A program made the position numbers and the translations under genes. The notes below the pieces were generated by a model. It worked only from the letters and a program-made list of their open reading frames with translations, was not told the DNA's origin and ran no database searches. 64,000 nt of DNA from Capniomyces stellatus (taxonomy: Eukaryota > Kickxellomycota > Harpellomycetes > Harpellales > Legeriomycetaceae), in contig LUVW01000013.1 of assembly GCA_001661515.1 (NCBI GenBank), positions 906,649 to 970,648 of the forward strand. Direction: 5' to 3'. Below are positions 34,379 to 46,089 of this stretch, in pieces (positions within the stretch are counted from its first letter, which is position 1; each line of letters begins with the position of its first letter).

Positions 34379-37300
34379 ATTGTTTTTTTTTCCCTTCTTT
34401 TCAAAAAAAAAAAGTATATATAAAAAAAATAAACACCCAGATAAAATTGTGCGTCTTTGAAGGACTGCTGTTTGGTTGTTAACCTGTGTAAGAACAAAGT
34501 ATTCTTGTGTATTACACCGTCTACTTATAAGTAGTTGCTAATTTTCTGCCTCAAAACTACGTTTTTAAGATATTTGGTATGCGTGTCTATATTTATTAAT
34601 AGCTAGGCATCAGTGACTATGTCGTACAGTGATCAGCATACAACCAGTGCAATAAGTATAAAAATGTGCTTACCCTGTGCCTGATTTATTTGTCTTGTGA
34701 TAATCGATACTTATTGTAATTTTTACAATTCCTTATTACCCATTCTATACCTGCTGTATATTTGCCATCCTATTTTATCCTGATAAACGGTCTGGATTGG
34801 CTTGTTGTTGACAGGCGGTAGTACAACTTGTAGTGTAAGCCGTGTGCCCTTGTTTTACTTTAATATATTGTGTATGTGTATGCGCTTATAGGTGTGCTTC
34901 TGTTATATTACAATGGCGTGTTTAATTTTAAACACAATAGCATACCAGCTTGTATATTCGCAATTATACAATTCCTGTATTGCTGTTTATATTAGACCCG
35001 TTGGTTAATATAATTAAGTTGATTTGAACGTTTAAGACTGTTAGTTATTGACGTTAAAAACCAAAGCCCGAGTTTCAACGCTAAACTCTGGTTTTACTAG
35101 CCTGCAAAAAAAAATTGGGTTTTATTTATATTTGTAGTACATAAAATCTGAATGTGATTTTGAACTCTTCCATTTATTAGCGTGCTTTTTTCTCCAAATA
35201 TTGGTAAAGGTTCAATTTGGGTGCTGGTAAATACGATTACATAAAAATGATATTCACAAGATAAAATATGTTAGCTAATGTGTTTATTTCTAACAGCATT
35301 CTCAATGGCTACAAAATGGCCATAGGCGTCTGCTAGCCTAACCCCACATTACTACCAAAATTAAGAGATTTTTTTAAAGTTAGACTCTAGTCGTCGGTAA
35401 AACAACAGACTTTATTAAGGCTATGACTGCAAATACAATTGAAAATGCGCCATGGAGGACTTTATCGTATTCAATACACTTACTAGCCTTATAATTAAAT
35501 CTCATCATTTAATACATTGGCTTATTTTTGATATACAATATCCAAGTATCAAATAAAATCCCAACTCTATTCGATACAATCAATTAGGCAATTTGCTTGC
35601 ACGTTGAAAGTATACAAATATAAAGTTTACTGGCTTGACCAATGGCTGAGTGCAACAAATCCTCCCAGTAATCGCCCACAATCTATACTATAACTGTGAT
35701 AAAAATGTCCACTAGGGCCATTGGTAAATATCCCTGCAGTTTTTAGCTTGTTTTACTTTTTCTCATCGATAAAAACTATGTTTTTGGCAGTAATCTGTTG
35801 GCTACTTCTGACTATGTAGCATATGGATATGCTTTACTTTTATTCACGCTGCCTCTATGTTTGAACAGGTTCTCTAGATGATACCTCTGTAGATCATTTG
35901 TGAATAATATTTTTTTACAAGAACCTTTTATCTGGGATGTTTTCTTTTGCATCATAAAAAGCATTGAAAACTTGAACTTTGTACTCGCTAGTGATTATGT
36001 TTTATTTATTTTTACCCATAACAGATACAGTTGTTTTTTTAAAACTAAAATGTTTTTGTCTACAATTTCACAGAGTTCAGTGTTTATTGAGCTATCCAAA
36101 AGCATATGAAGGCGCCAACTATTAGATTATGCAAAATCCGTGAAATGAGGTAACACCAGAGTGTAAACTATTTTTGGGCTAATCACCACGTCTGAAACTG
36201 AAATTGGCCAATATTTGCATTTACTGTTAACCCAAAGGTTCTAGTGGCAAGCTTAAGCAAATAAAATACGTCAGCTATTTAGACCAAGTAAAGCACACGT
36301 TTAGGGGACACAGTCGTTACATTCGCTGGTTCTATATTCCGCTTATACAGCGATAGTATAGAACCAGTGAATGTCTTGGCCCTAGTGCTGAAAATGTCGG
36401 TACATAGGCTGTGGTGATGTCTAGTTAACTTTCAATGTACCTTATTGTATTTTACAGTGTCTATTCGTTATTTAAAAGCGCTTTCACCAAACAGTAAATC
36501 CGGAACAAAACAGAATCAACGACAAAGTATCACCCAGACTTACCAAACGCAAAACTGTGTGCCAACAATATTTTTCTGTCAACCCCTTGAGCCTGTGGTT
36601 CATTTTGCTGTTTGTTGCCAGCAGAGCCTTGTAGAGGTCCTTTTATACAGAATACAGCAGTAACTAATTTATAAAAGTTGTGCATGATGGGATAATAAAT
36701 CAGTATAAATTCTAATTTACTCAATGAGCGATTAAACTGGTTTTATTTAACATTCGCTTTAAGGCGACATCTATAACAGCCAAACTTTGCATGAGTTTGT
36801 GTTGTGTAAATCAAAAACGTTATGCACTACTCTACCAATGTATTGATGTGTTGTTAGCATTAAGAAAATAACCCGTATTACAAAACTGGTAAAGTGTAGT
36901 TTTGGGAAATGTATGAAACAAGAAACACATTTATTGTGTCCAAATTAGCGAATAATAAAAATAAAAAGGTTTTCCCATCAAACGTGTTAAAAGCTATATA
37001 GTTACCAAAAGGGCCATATTACCATGACCAACTAATATACGAAGAGATAAAGCATGTGGTGTTACCATTAGAAAGTCACATAACCAACTTTTCGAGTAAG
37101 ATTGATGAATGTGAAAGGGAAAAAAAGTATGGTAACAATGGCATTCAGCCGTATTAGTCCACAAATTAACGATAGCGTTGGCTATTGCCTCTCCTGAAAA
37201 ATCCAATTCTTACAAACAATTATTGCGCATTTGAAATGATAGGCTGGGTTTTAAGCAAGCAGCAGCAACCTGTTTGAAAATTGCAAAAATAGACAGAGTC

Positions 37301-37581
37301 AAAAGACATGGAGAGAGTGCACAGTTTGTAATCAAAGCTGGCAGAAGAAGCGACTAATCCAAAACATGCAGCCAAAGACAAGAAAATGAATGGAGGTTTG
37401 ATAATTTAGACATTTGGCTTAAGTTGAGTTTAATAAAGTTGAAATTAATAATGACAGTAAATTCTAATTAGATGACAGCATATGGTAATGGAAATGATAG
37501 TAGTGGTGATGATAGTGGTGATGATAGTGCTATTAATAGAGAATAAATAAACAAAGTTTGGTATCCAGCTACGCCAAGCAA
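34379..37581. other. Large gene-poor tract
   Basis: About 3.2 kb between the kinase start and the bZIP stop. It holds the long inverted repeat at 36320-36373. On the minus strand, frames at 36994-37206 and 36530-36724 have splice-like sites near them (for example a GTAAGT at about 36546-36541), but I could not assemble a consistent gene and leave them uncalled. Confidence 0.4.
36320..36373. repeat. 17-base inverted repeat with nested hairpin
   Basis: Arms 36320-36336 and 36357-36373 (CATTCGCTGGTTCTATA and its complement) pair over 17 bases with one mismatch. The 20-base spacer contains a second, smaller hairpin (CGCT-TATAC-AGCG, 36340-36352). The whole could fold into a single 54-base stem-loop. 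No flanking coding potential and no obvious target-site duplication were seen. Confidence 0.85.
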
Positions 37582-38802
37582 CTATTTCGATGGAATAGGT
37601 GTCGAGCTTATCTGGCTAAAATCCCGTTTTTTTCCAGATAAGGACGAATGACTTTGTGTATCATTGATGTTTGAGCTTTCTGAATGGTGGAGAGGACAGT
37701 TGTCAATAGTTAATAGCCTTGGGTCTTTTTCAATAACCATTCGCTTAAGCCATCCATTCTCAAGCTCCAGCTCCTTAACTTTACTTTCCAAGTCAACCAA
37801 CTTTTGGGATAACTCGGCTGTTTTTTGCTCAAGCATTTGCTCCTTAAGCTTCTTCTTTACTCTAAATCTGGCAGAAGCTGCTGTGTTTCTTTGCCGCTTA
37901 TCGTCTGGCAAGCTCGTGGAATTATCAGATTTAAACGAGGACTCGGTACTCTTCTTGGATACAGATGGTTCTGGGGCGTTAAGACCTCCAACAGTGTTTT
38001 TGGGCATTTCTCTTGGAACAATTGTAGTGCCGAAGCTTACAGGAAGATTGGCGCCAAAGTTATTGCTATCCTTTAAAAGAAGGCCTACATCGTTTAGGCT
38101 AGAAACAAGACGTTCTGTTTCAGGCAACAGATTTGCACCTGTTGGTGCCAACACTTCTTGAGCATGGATTTGGTTTGCAAGTGCATTCATGGCTTTTAGG
38201 TTTTCCAAGTACCCAATGTTATTGATCAAAAAATCAATGTTGGCGTTGGTGTTTCCACTGTTATTTGCCACAAAGCTAGGATTTGAAGAAATTGTAGCTG
38301 GTGTTACATTTTCCAGATATGCATTTGATTTGAGGGATTCTTGTAAATTTAAAAAGTCTGTGCTACACAAGGCTGGCAACTGCTCGTAGGCCAAACCAGC
38401 ACTTTTTAGGTTTTGCTGGTTGCTGGCATGTAGATTTAGAATTCCCGAGAGCAGGTCCAGGTTTGCCAATTCTTGATTCTGCTGTCCTGCATTCTGCTTA
38501 ATGGTTTCGTCCAGACTTGAATCGATTTCAAAGTTTGCAGGTGTTATCTGAATAGGCTGATGACTATGTTTGCTTCTTTTATGCTTTTTGTCTAGTTTAG
38601 AAACCGGTACGTTAAATGTCAATGGATTACTGATTTTGATGTTCTGAATGTTTTCTGTTGAGCTTGAAGTTGGCAATTTTGTAAGAAAGTCTACCTTTGA
38701 CCAAGAATTCAACTCATCGTGGAGGGTTTTTGGGCTGATCAACGGTTCCTCGTTTGAATCAAGTAACATGTACAACGATTCCCAATCCTCCTTGTTTGCC
38801 AT
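37582..38802 (-). CDS. bZIP transcription factor, MetR/Cys3-like
   Basis: Intronless frame of 406 residues. The basic region K-R-Q-R-N-T-A-A-S-A-R-F-R-V-K-K-K (about 302-318) and a following zipper with heptad Leu (L-V-D-L-E-S-K-V-K-E-L-E-L-E-N-G-W-L) sit near the C-terminus. The motif R-N-T-A-A-S-A-R-F-R and the E-N-x-W-L at the end of the zipper are typical of fungal MetR/Cys3/Zip1 regulators, which in ascomycetes control sulfur assimilation or metal stress; the role here is inferred. Residues 1-300 are Asn/Ser/Leu-rich, consistent with an activation region (start M-A-N-K-E-D-W-E-S-L-Y). The downstream neighbour gene is far away, so no operon-like context. Confidence 0.88.
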   Translation of the reverse strand: MANKEDWESLYMLLDSNEEPLISPKTLHDELNSWSKVDFLTKLPTSSSTENIQNIKISNPLTFNVPVSKLDKKHKRSKHSHQPIQITPANFEIDSSLDETIKQNAGQQNQELANLDLLSGILNLHASNQQNLKSAGLAYEQLPALCSTDFLNLQESLKSNAYLENVTPATISSNPSFVANNSGNTNANIDFLINNIGYLENLKAMNALANQIHAQEVLAPTGANLLPETERLVSSLNDVGLLLKDSNNFGANLPVSFGTTIVPREMPKNTVGGLNAPEPSVSKKSTESSFKSDNSTSLPDDKRQRNTAASARFRVKKKLKEQMLEQKTAELSQKLVDLESKVKELELENGWLKRMVIEKDPRLLTIDNCPLHHSESSNINDTQSHSSLSGKKRDFSQISSTPIPSK

Positions 38803-41249
38803 ATTTATTATTATTTAACTGTCTAATGTTGTGTTTCCTGTTAAGACGGTAATCAATGCTTTGAAAAGTTGATGTTAATAAAAAGAAGTGTTTTGGTTGT
38901 TCTTGCTATAATAAAGTTGGAACCTTAATAGCTATTTTTTCAAGTAAAAAAAAAAAAGTTAAAGCGCTTCGCGATTTATAATATGAAACAAACCGTTCCT
39001 ACCATTTATCTTTATTTATCTGTTTTTTTTCAGTTCATTTCTTTTTTTCATCCTTTAGTTTCTGTTATCAAGAAAAGTCTCTTGGCTACAATTTAACTTT
39101 TTGTTCCCATTTATTTACCTAGGATCTTTACTGTCTTTCTGTTAGTAAACATTCTTATAATAATATGTAAATTAAGTTCTACATTACTAATCAACCAAAC
39201 TATCATGTTTTTTATTGGCTAAAATATTATTTGAATGTTTTTTTTCCTTTATCGCTAATTTTTTTTTTTTGCTTCCCAGCATTTCTGTTCTTTTCCTGCT
39301 TATTAATTAACTGTTTATGCTTAGCCCAACGTGAACACTCACTAATTAATTTTGGCATTGTTGTTTGAACTATATTGATTATATAATCTTTATCTAATCC
39401 ATCGTTTATTGCTGACTAACCCCAACGCCTGTGCAAATTAAAGTGCATTTTACTAACTTTCTTTTTTTGAATTTGGCCAATGGAAATTTTTGAAGCGTAT
39501 CATCAGTCTGGTCGGCCTTGTATTTTGATGGAAGCAGCGTTCTCATTTAATCACCCCCTAAAATGACATTCAAAAACATAAGTCAATTTTTATTGTTTGC
39601 TGATTTGTAATTTAATTTGGTAAACTCCTTCAATAAGAGCAGCTCTTTTGTTATAATCCCAATTTATTATAGCGAAAAAAAAAGTTGGCTTTTAAACTCC
39701 TGAAATCCAAACAGTCCCGTTTCACCATGGAATGTTCTATTGATGTGGTTTATTAAAAAGAAAAAAAAAGATCATTTCAAAATGAAAAGTATCGCTTAAA
39801 TTCAATAAAATCATCGATAAATTACACCGGAGTGATTGTAAAAACTTTAAAGCCACGCTCTATTTCTTGAGTGGTTTAGCTGTAATATCGTTAGACGGCT
39901 CCTAAACAACATCTCAATTCTGATACATATACATGTTATAACATATATACCACAGTTTCCAACCACATCTTAACATGCATACTAGCAAAAGTAAGTCACT
40001 ATTAGCTTCAAAACGATGGGGTTGAACATTGATAAGGTATAATCCATTGTCTCCTCACCTTGTGCTATTGTTGCAAAGAAATGTTTGATGATTACTAAGC
40101 CTAAACTTTGGGACTTTGAATCACACTTTATCAAAGAAGGATAAACAAATAATTGGTAGAGCTGAGATTCCTGGGTTCTTCTTTGTTTCAATCGGAGTTG
40201 TTTCATTTGAAAAAACACATACTTGGAAAAGGCCCCCTATTGAAGTGAATTAGCGATTGGCCTTGGATATCAACCAAAAAGCCGATTTAACTGCGCAAGT
40301 TGATAAAGTGAAAGTGAAAGAGTAAAATACAAAAAAAGCCGTGTAATAAAAAAAAGTTATGCTTTAAAAATCAAACCTTCAACTCCTTTAGATTATTGCA
40401 AGCCTTTTAAGACGTCGAAATTCACATTAGCTATTATTAGAACCGACTTTTGTTAGTGTAGGATATCATGTGTGGGTGTTAAAATGAGACTGCACCTTTT
40501 CAAGTTGTATAAGCGATATATAAATAGTTAATTATTGTCATTCCTCTTATCTAATTGTTGCTTATATCTTTAAAGTCAGATATGTGAGATTGTAACCTGA
40601 ATCAAGCCTTGATATCAGTTTCAGCCTCCGTTGATCCGAGCCATCAGTCCCATCTAACCAGCAAATCAAGCATCGATTTGATACACCTGATGTATAGCGT
40701 TCTAAGTAAAAGAAAATAGCAAATACAACAGTTTTATACCATATATACTGTAATACTTGCCTCAAAAAACAAGAGCAAATATACCATTCTTTGCTACCTG
40801 CTTTTTCACATATCTTAAAGTACAGCGTTCTTCATTCATTCTTTTCTTTCTTTCTTTCGAGTCGATGTGTTTTTTATTTATTTATTGGATTTGAGTCAAT
40901 GTATCTTTTGATATATGTAGAGAAAGAAGCAATAACGATAGCAACAAAAGTAAACAACACAGTTGCCTATCACTTCAAATTCCTTCATATGGCAAACCGG
41001 CTTACTCTTAGGACAAAGGTAGCTTATTTAATGGATTTCCCTAAATATTACATGTAACGGAAAGATACCAACCAATGATCAAACTGCTTGCTGCATTTTA
41101 TAAAAGTGTTTAGACTAGCTTCGAAAAAAAAACGATATTGCGAGTGGACAAATTTTGTGAACGTAAAAAGTTAAATAGGTCTGAATACCTTCTGGAGCTC
41201 TGTTAGTTTCTCAAAGCGGTAGTGGAGTGAAGTTTAGCTTCTACTAAGC

Positions 41250-41287
41250 TCATGGTGAGGTAAGCAACGTTGTTTACCTTACCATGA
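41250..41287. repeat. 38-base near-perfect palindrome
   Basis: The sequence from 41250 to 41287 reads as its own reverse complement except at two symmetric pairs. The centre is CAACGTTG and the arms are TCATGGTGAGGTAA and its near complement. There is no loop, so it would form a cruciform or bind a symmetric dimer rather than act as a typical terminator. Confidence 0.85.
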
Positions 41288-41807
41288 TTATTCAAGCTGT
41301 CGTTATCACCTCTGTGGTTTGGCACCGATTGATGCTCATTATAGGCCAATTACGTTTATTATATTTTGACACCGATCAGTATTCCATTAAACCAACACAT
41401 ATTTTAAAAATAATGCGAGTATTCCAAACGAATGGAACCAAATTCCATCACACGAGTAAGGTATACAGACACAAGCCTACTATATTTATACAGTAGAAAA
41501 CAGCAAGCTCTGAACCTATTTCGGTACTAAAAATGTATATTAAATTACACAGAAGGAACACGGAGAGCCATTCCGTACAAATAGCGACATCAAGTTGATA
41601 TCTGCAAAACTACACAAGATAATTTAAATATTTGATTTCAGTGTTATGGTGCGTTCAGATTTTGTTTTTTTTTGGGTCAAAGTGAGGAGATAATGCAAGA
41701 AAAAAGCAAGTAACGCGTGATTTGGTCCTAAAACAATATGCATGCAAGTGTAAAAGTGACGGCGCACAATTAAACACCAAAAGTAGAACCCCCCCCCCCC
41801 CCCCACA

Positions 41808-41825
41808 NNNNNNNNNNNNNNNNNN
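41808..41825. other. Assembly gap (18 N) between identical poly-C ends
   Basis: Eighteen N. Both sides carry the same sequence, sixteen C followed by ACA (left 41789-41807, right 41826-41844). The true size is unknown; the flanks may be the same bases duplicated by the assembler. Any translation across it is meaningless. Confidence 0.97.
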
Positions 41826-41959
41826 CCCCCCCCCCCCCCCCACATATTTGTTTATATTCATTATGACATGGTGAGCAACATAGGTAGGCTATTACTACAA
41901 GCTAATGGCAAAGTGAAACGATCATTATAAGGGAATAAGTAAGTGGGGATGAGCCTTTG

Positions 41960-42029
41960 AATAGCGTTATAACCATAGCATTTCAGTCATAGCGTTTTAG
42001 TAATAGCGTTTTAGTCGTAGTGTTTTTGA
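41960..42029. repeat. Five-copy 14-base tandem repeat
   Basis: Five units of about 14 bases with consensus NATAGCGTTTTAGT (starts 41960, 41974, 41988, 42002, 42016). The middle units are closest to consensus and the outer ones diverged. Confidence 0.8.
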
Positions 42030-43575
42030 ATCAACAGCCTGAGAAAAAGCTGTTTAAAGCTGGGCTATGCATTTAGCCATCTCGTGATATTTATCAAAGC
42101 CAAACAAAATGTGCAGTTTTTATACATGCGTGTTGATTTGTTTCTGGCTTTTATCAATAACTTGCAATGGTTTTCGTTTTCAGAATGCTATGACTGTTCA
42201 AGCACGTTTTGCTTTATTGTTATTGCCACTAATTGAGCAAGGAGTTCGCTGTTAGGACTTTTGGGTATTTAATTTATTGTTCAGGAAGCCTGGAAAAAAA
42301 AGGAGGTGATGAATACTGATTAAAGTCATCGATATCGAGTTTTGTTTATTTATAGCGAATAGAATTCCATTTCTAAAGCTTGGTAATTTATATGTTTGCT
42401 CTATTTTAATGGTCGAAATTGTTTGACATCAAGCAACCTGCTAACTAATTGGCTACATAACATCGACATAGTACATGGGTTTGTAAATAGAAACATTTGC
42501 AGCCTATTTATTTTATTAAATTGGTTAATCGGATACATTGATTGTTGTTTAATGGTCAAATATTATGTGAGAGCTTCTCAAACGGGTGCTTTTTTTCTTT
42601 AGATTAATTGTCTTAATTCTTTTTTTTCTTCCGACTTTTGTTCCTTATGCACAGTATAACCAAAGAAAAGAGTATAGTTGTTGTGGATAATATCGCACCG
42701 TTTTTTACTTGTGTTGACTTTTGTTGCTCTCATGTTTACAACTGATTTTGCTATGATTGAGTGAGATCAATCAGTTGACACTTGCACAAAGAGAGGGGAA
42801 AGCTTGAATAAACCACTAAGCATTAGCGGTGAGTAATAAAGATGCAACGTTTTGTTTTTATTTGCGGCAAAAAGAAAATATATTTCCACGCCATAACAAA
42901 CAAAACTAGGCAGCTATCCAATGAGCGGGACCTAAAATGCAGAGTGCAAACAAAAATGCAAAAAGTAAAAGAAAAAAAAGCTGTATAGTAGGAGGCATCA
43001 TCGTAGTCAGATTTGATGGAGGTTCCACAAGAAAAAAACATTTAAAAATTATTAATTGGTAACAAGGGTGTGTAAATTATAGTTAAACAAGTATAAATGG
43101 CGATGTTTGATAGGCCAAATTGTTTTAATGCTGTGGTTTAATTGTTAAATATAAACAATTTCAGAAGCATAATTATAGCTAAAAATAATTTTTAGTGTAT
43201 TTTTTTTTTCGGACTTGAAGTATTTTTCACTTTTTTTTATTTTTTTAAAAAAAAATGATATTAGTAAAAAAAAAAAAAAAAGTTGAGCGAAAAGCTAAAG
43301 AAAGCAACTAAAAAAACTATAAAATAGGACCAAGTAAAGGAGTATAAATAACAAACCATTCAAAGTACGTCGGCAATAAGTAAAATAAAGAATAAATACA
43401 GTCTAAACCTTCAACTCTATCTTACTAAAAGTTTAGAACTAATTTGACTTTGGAATATATAAATACGTACTCAAGCTAACCAAAAAAGAAACCTAAAACA
43501 AAGCTCAAAGATACTTACAGCACTTTGATCAAACACCAAATACTTTTAAAAAAGAAAGAAAAAGGAAACTATAAA

Positions 43576-45592
43576 ATGGATATTCAAACACGTAATACAA
43601 GCTCAAGATTGCTGTGGAACACTAGGCTCCATGTGTCAAACACCGTTGGTGTAGTAAGAAGAAGCTCAATCATTTGTACTATTGGTAAGTACAGGGAATG
43701 GATAATACGTCTACAATGTTTTTTTTTTACAGCTACACCTTGTGTTTGTGGTTGGTTAAACAACAACGACAATAGTGGGATTGAAAGGAAATGGTATATC
43801 TACTTTAGCCGATGCTAATATGATTGATTCATACAATGTACCTTTTAGGGCCTGCTTCGCAGTCAGTTGATATGTTGAAGAAGCTTCTTAAAGAAGGGAT
43901 GAATATCATGAGAATGAATTTTTCCCACGGATCATATGAATACCACTCACAAACAATTGAAAACCTGCACGCAGCTGAGGCGCAAGTCACTGCTTCCCCA
44001 GTAGCTATTGCGTTGGACACCGTAAGTTTGCAAATATAAAAATGCGATAAGACGTCGTTCTTGATCTTACGGGCCTTTTTTAAGTTTTTGTTTTGAAGGG
44101 TTTCCCCTTGAAAAGTCAACCCGTAGGATTGTATTTTTAAAACACCAAGTTGTGAATACACAAGTACCGCTGGGTGGCGGAGTGAGAGTGTTGGTTTGTA
44201 GATGGTGGGATCAAGAGATAATGTAGTATACTATATACACGAAGAAGAAGAAGAAGAAGAAAAAAAAAGGGGGAAAATAACAACAAAAGTGTATTATGTG
44301 ATATTGTATCTGTATTATAGAAAGGACCAGAGATCCGTACAGGCAACATGAAGAATGGAGATTTGAAGTATGCAGCAGGCCATGAAATGATATTTTCGAT
44401 GGATGAAAAGTACTACAATGAGGGAAGTCTTGATGTACTTTACCTTGATTACAAGAATCTGTGGAATGTGGTCGAGCCAGGAAAAGTGATATACATTGAC
44501 GATGGAATTATGGAGTTTGAGGTTCTTGAGGTGTATGAGGGATCAGTCAAGGTCCGTGCAATCAACAGCGGTACTTTGGCTAGCCACAAGGGAGTGAATC
44601 TTCCAGGATCGCAGGTAGATTTGCCAGCGTTGTCAAAGAAGGACGTTGCAGATCTTCAATTTGGAGTGTCAAAGGGAGTGGATATGATCTTTGCATCGTT
44701 TATCCGTAAGGCAGATGACATAGTTCAAATCCGTAATGCGTTGGGAGAGGAGGGAAAGAACATCAAGATAGTAGCAAAGATTGAGTCAACAGAGGGAGTG
44801 GAAAACTTTGACGAGATCTTGAAAGAGACAGACGCAGTGATGATAGCTAGAGGAGATCTTGGAATTGAGATTCCAGCGCCACAAGTGTTCTTGGTGCAAA
44901 AGTCAATAATAGCAAAGTGCAACGTTGCAGGAAAGCCAGTAATCTGTGCAACCCAGATGTTGGAGTCAATGACGTACAACCCAAGACCAACAAGAGCAGA
45001 GGTTTCAGACGTAGCCAACGCGATTATTGATGGTGCGGATTGTGTTATGTTGTCGGGAGAAACAGCAAAGGGATTATACCCACTCGAGGCCGTCAGAATG
45101 ATGAGCGAAACCGCCATTTTGGCTGAAGCTGCAGTTTGCCAGCACTCAATGTACTCTGAGCTAAGAGACATCACTCCGCTTCCAATCTGCACAACAGAGG
45201 CCACATGTTCGTCGGCTGTCAACGCAGTCTGCGAACTCAACGCCAAGCTCATTGTTTGTCTAACAACTTCAGGAACATCTGCACAGCTGATGTCCAAGTA
45301 CAGACCAAGCGTGCCAATTGTAGTGCTTACAAGAAATGCACATATTGCACGTAGCGCACATTTGTCAAGAGGATGCTACCCAGTTATATATAGCAAGGCT
45401 AAGCCTGTATTGACCGGCGATGCTAACGTTGATCGTGAGGCTTGGCAATTGGATGTTGACTCGCGTGTCAACTTTGCTATTGAACACGCCATTTCCCGTG
45501 GACTGTGTACAAGAGGCGATTTGGTTGTTACTATTCAAGGATGGCGTGGTGGCATTGGAAACACCAACACCATGCGTATTCTCACCGCCTAA
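43576..45592 (+). CDS. PYK1: Pyruvate kinase
   Basis: Converts phosphoenolpyruvate and ADP to pyruvate and ATP, the last step of glycolysis. Exons 43576-43684, 43849-44021 and 44321-45592 give 517 residues, the usual fungal size. Landmarks: [31 protein letters not shown], the active-site [43 protein letters not shown] and [10 protein letters not shown]. The C-terminal effector domain ends G-N-T-N-T-M-R-I. Codon use in the large exon shifts from A/G-ending to C/T-ending codons toward the 3' end. A poly-A/poly-T rich region lies 300 bases upstream. Convergent with the SH3 adaptor gene. Confidence 0.97.
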
Positions 45593-46089
45593 AATGAACA
45601 AATAGCAAACAATTTTGTTAGTCAGTTGACTAGTAAATACATTTAACTTTTGAATATATATATTTTTTGTGTCTAGTTTCTTTTATAACCTTTACTTGTT
45701 TTTAAATACAAATGACAATCCTGACCAGGATCTATTTACACGAGGTTAACACTATAAATAATAATAAAACAAGAAACAGAAAAAAATGCAAAAAAAAGTT
45801 GGATTGAGTGATTGAGAGTGATTGATCAAAGTGGGGTCGGGACTAGCCAATTCAGAATAATAATAAAAGTTTGATTATTTAATTGTATTGTATTGTATTG
45901 ATAGATAGATTAGATAGATAGATAGATTGATAGATATATAAATAGATAGATGGATGGGTAGATAGTATAAAGACATTCAAAGCAGGAAATAAAAGAATAA
46001 AGCTGAAGTTGGATGGCGAACTGAAACACGATGGATGCTGGATGTGGTGTAGTGTACAAGAAGTACTGTAGTGTTATAAAAAGAAGCTA
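45593..46089. other. Shared 3' region with microsatellites
   Basis: About 500 bases between the stops of pyruvate kinase and the SH3 adaptor. The main content is the TTGTA and GATA repeat block listed separately. No gene seen. Confidence 0.5.
45882..45975. repeat. TTGTA then GATA compound microsatellite
   Basis: Several copies of TTGTA are followed by an interrupted (GATA)n tract with GATT, GATG and GGTA variants. The interruptions suggest an old repeat. Confidence 0.85.

Larger units (their letters stand above)
38803..43575. other. Largest gene-poor tract, with an assembly gap
   Basis: About 4.8 kb between divergent bZIP and pyruvate kinase genes. It contains the palindrome at 41250-41287, the gap at 41808-41825, and a 14-base repeat at 41960-42029. 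Two minus-strand frames (39982-40218, 40562-40765) read like protein in part and the second follows a good acceptor (CTTTTACTTAG), but neither has a convincing start or a family match. Strong poly-T/poly-A blocks at 43200-43285 precede the pyruvate kinase gene. Confidence 0.4.

Noticed and set aside
36994..37206. Minus-strand 70-codon frame, with a hydrophobic signal-like frame just upstream at about 37210-37400
   Set aside because: The upstream hydrophobic frame has no ATG, and I could not link the pieces by consistent splice sites.
39982..40218. 78-codon minus-strand frame in the large intergenic tract
   Set aside because: Gln/Leu-rich but no recognisable family, no neighbouring exons, and similar length to chance frames here.
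40562..40765. Minus-strand frame after a good acceptor site
   Set aside because: The only available first exon needs a 38-base intron, too short to accept, and no family match was seen.
41624..41861. Frames translated across the run of N
   Set aside because: They cross an assembly gap and consist mostly of poly-Gly from the poly-C runs.
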